NCBI GenBank assembly: GCA_021234155.1
Contig: JAJEKV010000002.1
Coordinates: forward strand, 23,454,942 to 23,518,941
Length of the DNA: 64,000 bases
Reading direction: 5' to 3'
Source of the DNA: Isoetes taiwanensis
Taxonomy: Eukaryota; Streptophyta; Lycopodiopsida; Isoetales; Isoetaceae
Shown here: one piece after another, positions 58,115 to 64,000 of the stretch
How positions within the stretch are numbered: position 1 is the stretch's first letter
Layout: each line of letters starts with the position of its first letter
Notes under the pieces: model-generated
Databases searched by the model: none
What the model saw: only the letters and a program-made list of their open reading frames with translations
What the model was told of the DNA's origin: nothing
Position numbers and translations under genes: made by a program

Positions 58115-60930
58115 GGCTTTTTGGCGATGCAGTTCCTTCGAGCAGTTGCAGATCGCTTCGGCTCTTCACATATCTTCCGTACCAACGTAACAAAACAAGG
58201 AACATTAGAGAACACGCTAAGAGAAACCTACCCTTGTGTATCGAGTAATATGGCTCATATATTGTACATCTGATACTTGAAGCTATTATTTTCTTGTCTA
58301 TGGAGCTCACGTTATTATTAATATGTGCAATACCTACTATTAACATGTGTAATACCTACGATGATTCTGGTAGAAATTGTCTAACTCATAATATACATAT
58401 ATTGGGCTCTTCATTTTCTTAGAAACCTACATAATCACAAATACATCCTTAGAACAGTTCAAGCATAGCCGATAGGAATAATTTAGTTATTTTAAGCAGG
58501 AGATGTGGCAGTTAAAAAAAGCATCATCTATCTATTATTCTTCCAATTGATTTTCTCTTCTTTTTTTTAGTAGACTCGTGTTTTGAATCATATAGGAGAG
58601 TGAGCCTTTCCTTCATTCCTAAGTTATCCATGTAATGTTCTTCAAACAAAAGGAGCACATTTAAAATAGTTGCATCGTTACTAATTAAAAGGAATTATCA
58701 GTCTGCAATGACAATATTTGCTATCTGTTGCTAGAAGAAAGAAAGGACAAAATACAAATGGTGCCATGGTGATTCGTGATTAATCGAAAAGCTCCCCATT
58801 TCGATACTCGGATATTCCAACTGCAGATTTACACATGTAGGCTATGTTTCTTTGATTTCGCTTCACTGATGCATCCAGAATCGGTTTCTTTCTTCCTTGT
58901 TTTATTTCTTTTTTTCTTTTTTGCTCATTCATACGGGCAACCATTTGTGCGGCAGCACCTTGTTTTACTCAGTTATTCACAAAGATTAGCGGCATTTTTT
59001 CCTCCTTCGAAATGCATGTACTCAAGAAGAAATTTACATCTGATGAAGACTATAACAGAACATTACAACTGGCTATAACACATAGCTTTACAACTTATCT
59101 GAGGTATATAAACACCGGATATGTAGGATGTTACAAAAAGAACACCTTAAGCGATTCTACTTTGCACATTCAAGAAAGAGTGCAAGGGCTGGCGGTTGAT
59201 GTCATTTTTGATACTCTTTAACATTTATAGACATAGTCAATGCGATATCCAGTATCCTTGAGATACCAAAGAAAACCCGGCTTTCAAGCAATTACGTATA
59301 TCATTAACTTCTTCCTTAAAAGCAATCTCAACACACGTAGAAGAACCAAGCATTCCATTGACCCAAAAGCGGCAAACTATACCTTTGGCGAGTCTTGCAC
59401 ATTTAATAGGCAACTTACTTGATCCATGCAAGGAAAAAGCTGAAATAAGCCGATTACCGGGTGCAAAGAGCGGCTGTTAATATCATCTTTTCTGGTGGTT
59501 CCTATCGCAGACACCTTTGAGTGCGATGGTCAACAAACTCTCAAGATCTTCTTGGTAAATTTTTCTTTTTGTGCGCTTTTGGGGAGTTATAGATTGAAGT
59601 GCTAATTATCTACATAGCAGCCTATAGATGCTTTGGCATATGTGCTACCTAATACATCTTGTTACAGAGTAAGATTCTGAACCTTATCATACTTGATCTT
59701 TCATTTCAACAACCTTGAGAATGCGGGGAAAATGAAAGTTTGAATCCCTCTAAAAACTTATACATGTTAGTATTAGAGGAAGCATTTTAACGCCACTTAC
59801 ATCTACGGCGAGGATAAAAACAATTCCAATTGACATAAAAAATAGCAAGAACCTACATTGCTAAAAACACAACTCACATAAGGCATATTCCATATGTGAT
59901 CAGGAAAGAGTTGAAAATTTTCTCACCCATTTTGAAAGATTGGCCAATAATGGCTTTTACAGCGAGGAAGCTCTGTTGTGTAAACCTTGATGATGGAAAT
60001 AGATGAGGATATTTGAAACCTAAAGGAAGAACAAATACATAGTTAAACAAGAAAAATCTGGATATACATTTTGGCTCATTTGCTTCTTTAGAGAGGAGGA
60101 TCTTTGGAGGAGCTTAAATTTGTCCACTGAAGTGCTAGCTATATCCATCCTAATGTTGCAAGGCGGCGTTGTTTTTCTCATAATAAAGAGAATGTTAGAG
60201 AGATAAAACATGATGATCTAGAAGTTTTCTCATAATAAAAAGGAAATGTTGAGAGATAAAACATGATGATTTTCCACCTGTTGTTCTGAATCTGTTTTGC
60301 ATTTGCAAATTAATGCAATCGTAGACAAAACCCCATGATAGCAATTTCCGACTGCTTATGATGCCATATGCCATGGCCGATTCATACAACCATGATTCTT
60401 TTGTGCCTCATGCGTAGTCCACTTGCAAAGCAAAAAGCTTGCACCCACAAGAACCAGGTCATCACAATTACTTTTGCTATCTAGAGATTTCCAAACAATA
60501 CATTATCTTGCATTGCACACAAAATGCTCTGAGAGAGAGAGAAGCAAAAGAGGTGTAAATGCATCTAATTTGGGCGCCCCTTCTCTTGTCAGAGTACTCT
60601 TAAGATCCTTTTTCTTTCAAAATACCACATCGAAGGCGAGAATGGAGTCAAGCGAAGCTTGCGAGAATTCTCACACATCCTAAACGAAATTCAAGCTTTA
60701 ACAGATAGTTTCGTGGCTATCGGGCGACATGCATTACTTTGGACAAGTGTACATAGGGATTAGGATCCCAAAGATAGCGTGACTTCGTGCGTGATTACAT
60801 GTATATAGTTTGAATGGAATTGTTTCTACTTGATTGAATGGACACATCAAACATAATATAGAAGGTACCTTAAATATCTACTTACAATATCAAGCGATAA
60901 TCAAGTTAGAGTGATTACGGTAGTCACAAC
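58115..60930. other. probable Helitron interior, no named gene
   Basis: Minus-strand open stretches with exon-like look occur at 59,237-59,431 (LGSSTCVEIAFKEEVNDIRN) and 60,020-60,150 (ASTSVDKFKLLQRSSSLKKQ). They follow the phosphatase fragment in the same orientation. I cannot assign a family to either. Confidence 0.35.
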
Positions 60931-61880
60931 CAAGATTGATAAAGAGCGCACTTGATTCAATAAATGCGTCCCCATATTGTCCAATCTTTTCATTGTTGTC
61001 AAATGGATAATAGTGCGCATAGGATAGGTCACCAACAAATAGCACACACGACCGTGCTCCTCTCGGATAATCTTTGTAATATTTTCAGCGAGTCATATGT
61101 TTGCCCGTGGTCTCTGCATCGGATCAATTTTTATCCATTCCATATAGTTTGTATATCTAGAACTTGTCGCGGAAAATGCATTTTTCACAAATAGCTTGAT
61201 CAAACAGGTGGCAAATGTTCTTACCAATGATGCCAAATATATATGCGAGAATCACGGGCCTACTCTTGGTGGAGTAAAATCCGCAAAACTCACGAGCATA
61301 TTCCCCGAGCTAAGCGTAATAATATTTTGTCTCATCTTGCAAAGAAATTAAGTTGATTAGATTCCACGAGCTTTCAAAAGGCTGTTGAAGGAATGTTAAG
61401 TACTTGAAATTCATCGAGCACCGCAGAAAAAATTCAAATAACGGGAATGGTACCAGCGCAAAGAAAGACTTACAAAGCGGCGTTAAAATTACATGGGTGC
61501 ATAAAAAGAACACATCTACATGAAAGCGGCGGATGAACAACATGCCTTAAGATCATGAATTAAGCAATGGTGAAGGAACACGATGTAGTATAAAAATTGT
61601 AGGTTATGACTGGAGGCCCATTTGAGACAAATCTTGTTGTATACACTTATCCCATAATAGACCACCGCTACTTCCAGCCTTGGCCGTGTAACCCATGACA
61701 CGATAAGCGGTCGCCTTCATAGTTTCCTGTGTGAGATGCACTGAAATGTCAACATTTAATCCTATTCAAAATATCAAGTGATCGAGCATAATAAAACAAT
61801 TCCTCTTTTGTTGAGGTGCATTATAACACGGAGGAATCCATAAATATTCACTATCGGGTGGAAGACGATCAGCAGAATGG
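60931..61880 (-). pseudogene. purple acid phosphatase fragment, captured and frameshifted
   Basis: Four exon blocks in family order on the minus strand. About 61,807-61,880: LPPDSEYLWIPPCYNAPQQ. 61550-61740, after a CATTTCAG acceptor: GNYEGDRL, SWVTRPRLEVAVVYYG, then HHCLIHDLK. 61225-61335, after TTTGCAAG: DETKYYYA, LSSGNMLVSFADFTPPRVGP, AYIFGIIG, then donor G|GTAAGA. 60931-61113: GQTYDSL, RSCVLFVGDLSYAHYYPF, then GDAFIES. These match the N-terminal fibronectin-like region and the start of the metallophosphoesterase domain of plant purple acid phosphatases. The GDLSY metal-ligand motif is kept, while the later GNHE and histidine motifs are absent. At least three 1-2 base frameshifts and a GC-type or damaged donor make it non-functional. 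It lies within the Helitron ending at 57,856. Confidence 0.88.
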
Positions 61881-62289
61881 TTCAAGATTCTGCAAGCATA
61901 TTTACTTACTGCTCTGACATTACGAAAGCATTTTGAGAAATGATGGTGCAAAGTGCCCAAACAAGCTACCACTTTGTGTCCTCATGTATGCCCACGGAAC
62001 AAACACAATGGTTGACTCACGAGATTTGAACATTCGCAATTTGTTCAAGCATGCACCGATGCAATTGTATCTTAACGCAAAGTAGTGAAGGTCGAGTTTG
62101 CCTTGAATTCTGAAATCTTGTTGAGCAACAAGCAAATAAGCAGAATAAGTTGTGTTCAGCGCTGATCTGCGCACGAGAAGAGGAAAAACCGAGAAAACTT
62201 CGACCTTCAGCGCAAATGACAAGGCATAAAGCACGGAAGTGCATTATTCCTTCAAATAAATGGAAGAATCAGCGCATTCATCATAGATC

Positions 62290-63170
62290 ATATACTTGTA
62301 ATAAATCCCCTTTAGGATTAACAAGAAGGTTAACATCCATCTCTTGAATCTGCTTTGAGAAGAAAAAGGAATTATGTATTTCGATGAAATTTTAGGATGG
62401 AGCAAATAAGCATGTTCTTACATGCATACATGGATCCGCCATAGATAAGAATGCCATAGATATTTTCGGTGATAGAAGCAATGGCCCTCTTGATCTCAAA
62501 GCCATTAAAGCCATTTTGCGGACTTTTTACGATTTAAAAGCAAAATCCTTGAATCTTTTCGATTAATATACTACAAAATGTAGATAGTACTAAGAATGTT
62601 ATGCATGCCGGTTGTTGCTCTTCCCAATATCCAACAAAACTTATGGCTCAGGTTCAAGACCAAGATTCTAGCCTACTTAAGCATTTCGAAATGCACGGCT
62701 ATGTTCGAGAATCTTCATGCCTTGGAATCTTCCCTCCATAGAAACGATATTGTTCTCTCCGGCTTTGTGGCATAAAAGCGCCCAAATTTTTGCAATCTGT
62801 GAAACACAATTTAGGAAACAAACTATGCGGGGTGCACCAAAACGGTGATGCTAGACATAGAGTTCCCTGGAAATTTCGCAATTTCGCAGACCAAGATACT
62901 CAACCAAAAGCTGAATGATGCTAGACGTAGAGGGTCCCTGGGAATTTCGCAAGCCAAGATATTCAAATAAAACACTTCCACGCCTCTGTGCTACAGCCGA
63001 TTTGTAGAAATAGAAGACCTCCCCATCGTCATTGTGCCCGAGGAGACATCGCTATAATCAGCTTCGCACAGTTTCATGAAAAAAATAACGGTTTCTATTC
63101 TAACGTGGAGATAATCAACGACCAACAAAACCCTAAAAAAATTGAATGCCCAAGATTGCGCACAGACTAT
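62290..63170 (-). pseudogene. further exon-like blocks, unidentified gene(s)
   Basis: Minus-strand blocks with plausible splice sites. Near 62,680-62,800 a TTTCACAG acceptor precedes IAKIWALLCHKAGENNIVSM then RFQGMKILEHSRAFRN. Near 62,440-62,520 is NGFEIKRAIASITENIYGIL. Near 62,290-62,360 an AAAGCAG acceptor precedes IQEMDVNLLVNPKGDLLQV. Near 62,960-63,050 is NDDGEVFYFYKSAVAQRRGS. They do not match purple acid phosphatase, so they probably come from another gene captured by the same Helitron, or are a decayed host gene. No name can be given. Confidence 0.35.
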
Positions 63171-64000
63171 CATAAAACTCCTTTATTATTATATATAGAT
63201 AGATGCCTCGAGATGTGACTTTGAAAAAACACATTCTCAAAATGTCCTATGTCATGAAATCAATGCAAAAAAAATCAAAGAAAAATATGGAAGTTTATGA
63301 CTATAAAAAGTCAAGTTAGACTGCTATGTGCAGCTCCACTTGCAGACCATTATTGGTCCACAGGACTAGAAGTTTAAAAATTAATAGAGGCAACATCTTA
63401 GTCAATTTTGATCTCAACTTTAGAATATAGTTTATGCGTACAGTTCTCTATGGAGTAAAATTAATTGGTTAGATGAGCTTCCATAATTTGAGGGCAATGT
63501 TTAAGCACAAATAACTGTGAATTTATGGGGTATTTATTTGCCAATTGAATCTACATGGACTTCCACTTACACCATTCAAAAATTATATTGTTAAAGGTAA
63601 GAAACCATGGTATCATTATGGGGACGAAATGGATAGGGCTAGTGAGAGATATATGCTCTATACAATTGGTCTAGTTATGGACCATAAATGGTTCATGCTT
63701 AATTATATTCATATCTTTCAAATAGTACATTATTTCAATATGAAAATTGAGAGGTATATTGCAAAGGAAGGCCCACATTCATGAAAAATATAGTGTACAT
63801 AAAAGATGACCTACTTGTAACATTATCCTACTAGAACTCTAATGCTTTGTAGCAGTAATGGATACACCAGTTTTATACTAGTAAAAAATAACCATGTTTC
63901 TCCGTATATTTTTGCAAGAAAGCCACACAACCTATATAGGGGACCTATATATATGTCCCTTGTCATATTTTGAACCATTTGAAAGGCTTATTTGGAAAAA
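63171..64000. other. AT-rich DNA, no gene
   Basis: Contains the 'cattattggtcc' block at 63,350-63,362 that is shared with 57,665-57,680, and a 'atggaccataaatggttcat' palindrome at about 63,677-63,696. No coding or RNA gene is supported. Confidence 0.5.

Noticed and set aside
63820-63895. 'ctactagaactc' and 'tactagtaaaa' as Helitron ends
   Set aside because: CTAG is present but no hairpin lies at the required place.

Overview
The window is nuclear DNA of a land plant. It is AT-rich and made almost entirely of mobile elements, with spliced gene fragments (GT...AG introns), polyA-type LINE tails, a Ty3/gypsy chromovirus, L1-type LINEs and rolling-circle Helitrons. I see no intact conserved single-copy host gene, and no rRNA, tRNA or CRISPR array. 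The species cannot be fixed from the sequence. The LINE proteins look somewhat more like those of seed-free plants than of flowering plants, but that is only an impression.

Layout. (1) 1-25,012: six head-to-tail copies (U1-U6) of a ~3.3-kb minus-strand Helitron. Its 5' end is TC and its 3' end is a GCCCGGC/GCCGGGC hairpin followed by CTAG. At two junctions the CTAG end of one copy abuts the TC end of the next with no base between, and the outer 5' end at 25,012 obeys the A|TC rule. Each unit carries exon-like pieces of a gene I cannot name. The array is broken by a 1.3-kb filler (6,131-7,434), an 8.2-kb composite element of unknown class (7,863-16,059), a 772-bp LINE/SINE-like insertion (20,900-21,671) and a LINE tail (24,545-24,752). 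(2) 25,013-35,069: a foldback element, short tandem duplications, a minus-strand Helitron end (25,834), a LINE remnant (29,280-30,262), a possible spliced plus-strand gene (30,920-33,800), a MITE (34,269-34,590) and two plus-strand Helitron ends 65 bp apart. (3) 35,659-40,223 and 50,670-53,198: a direct duplication of the LTR end of a chromovirus plus its flank. The first copy is split by a LINE with a 16-bp target duplication. (4) 41,095-50,156: a LINE of about 4.7 kb with a 16-bp target duplication, itself split by a 4.3-kb LTR retrotransposon (43,617-47,930). That element has gag and a second unknown ORF but no pol. (5) 50,670-56,938: 3' LTR and decayed pol/gag of the chromovirus. (6) 57,856 to beyond 63,000: a minus-strand Helitron end followed by captured exons. 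One set (60,931-61,880) is clearly a purple acid phosphatase fragment with frameshifts; other exon-like blocks at 62.3-63.1 kb are not identified.

The most notable structures are the seamless tandem Helitron array, the 8.2-kb head-to-tail composite with a cruciform at its internal junction, the gag-plus-unknown-ORF LTR element, and the Helitron carrying purple acid phosphatase exons. These parts do not form a pathway. They record nested transposition, rolling-circle concatenation, unequal exchange and gene capture.
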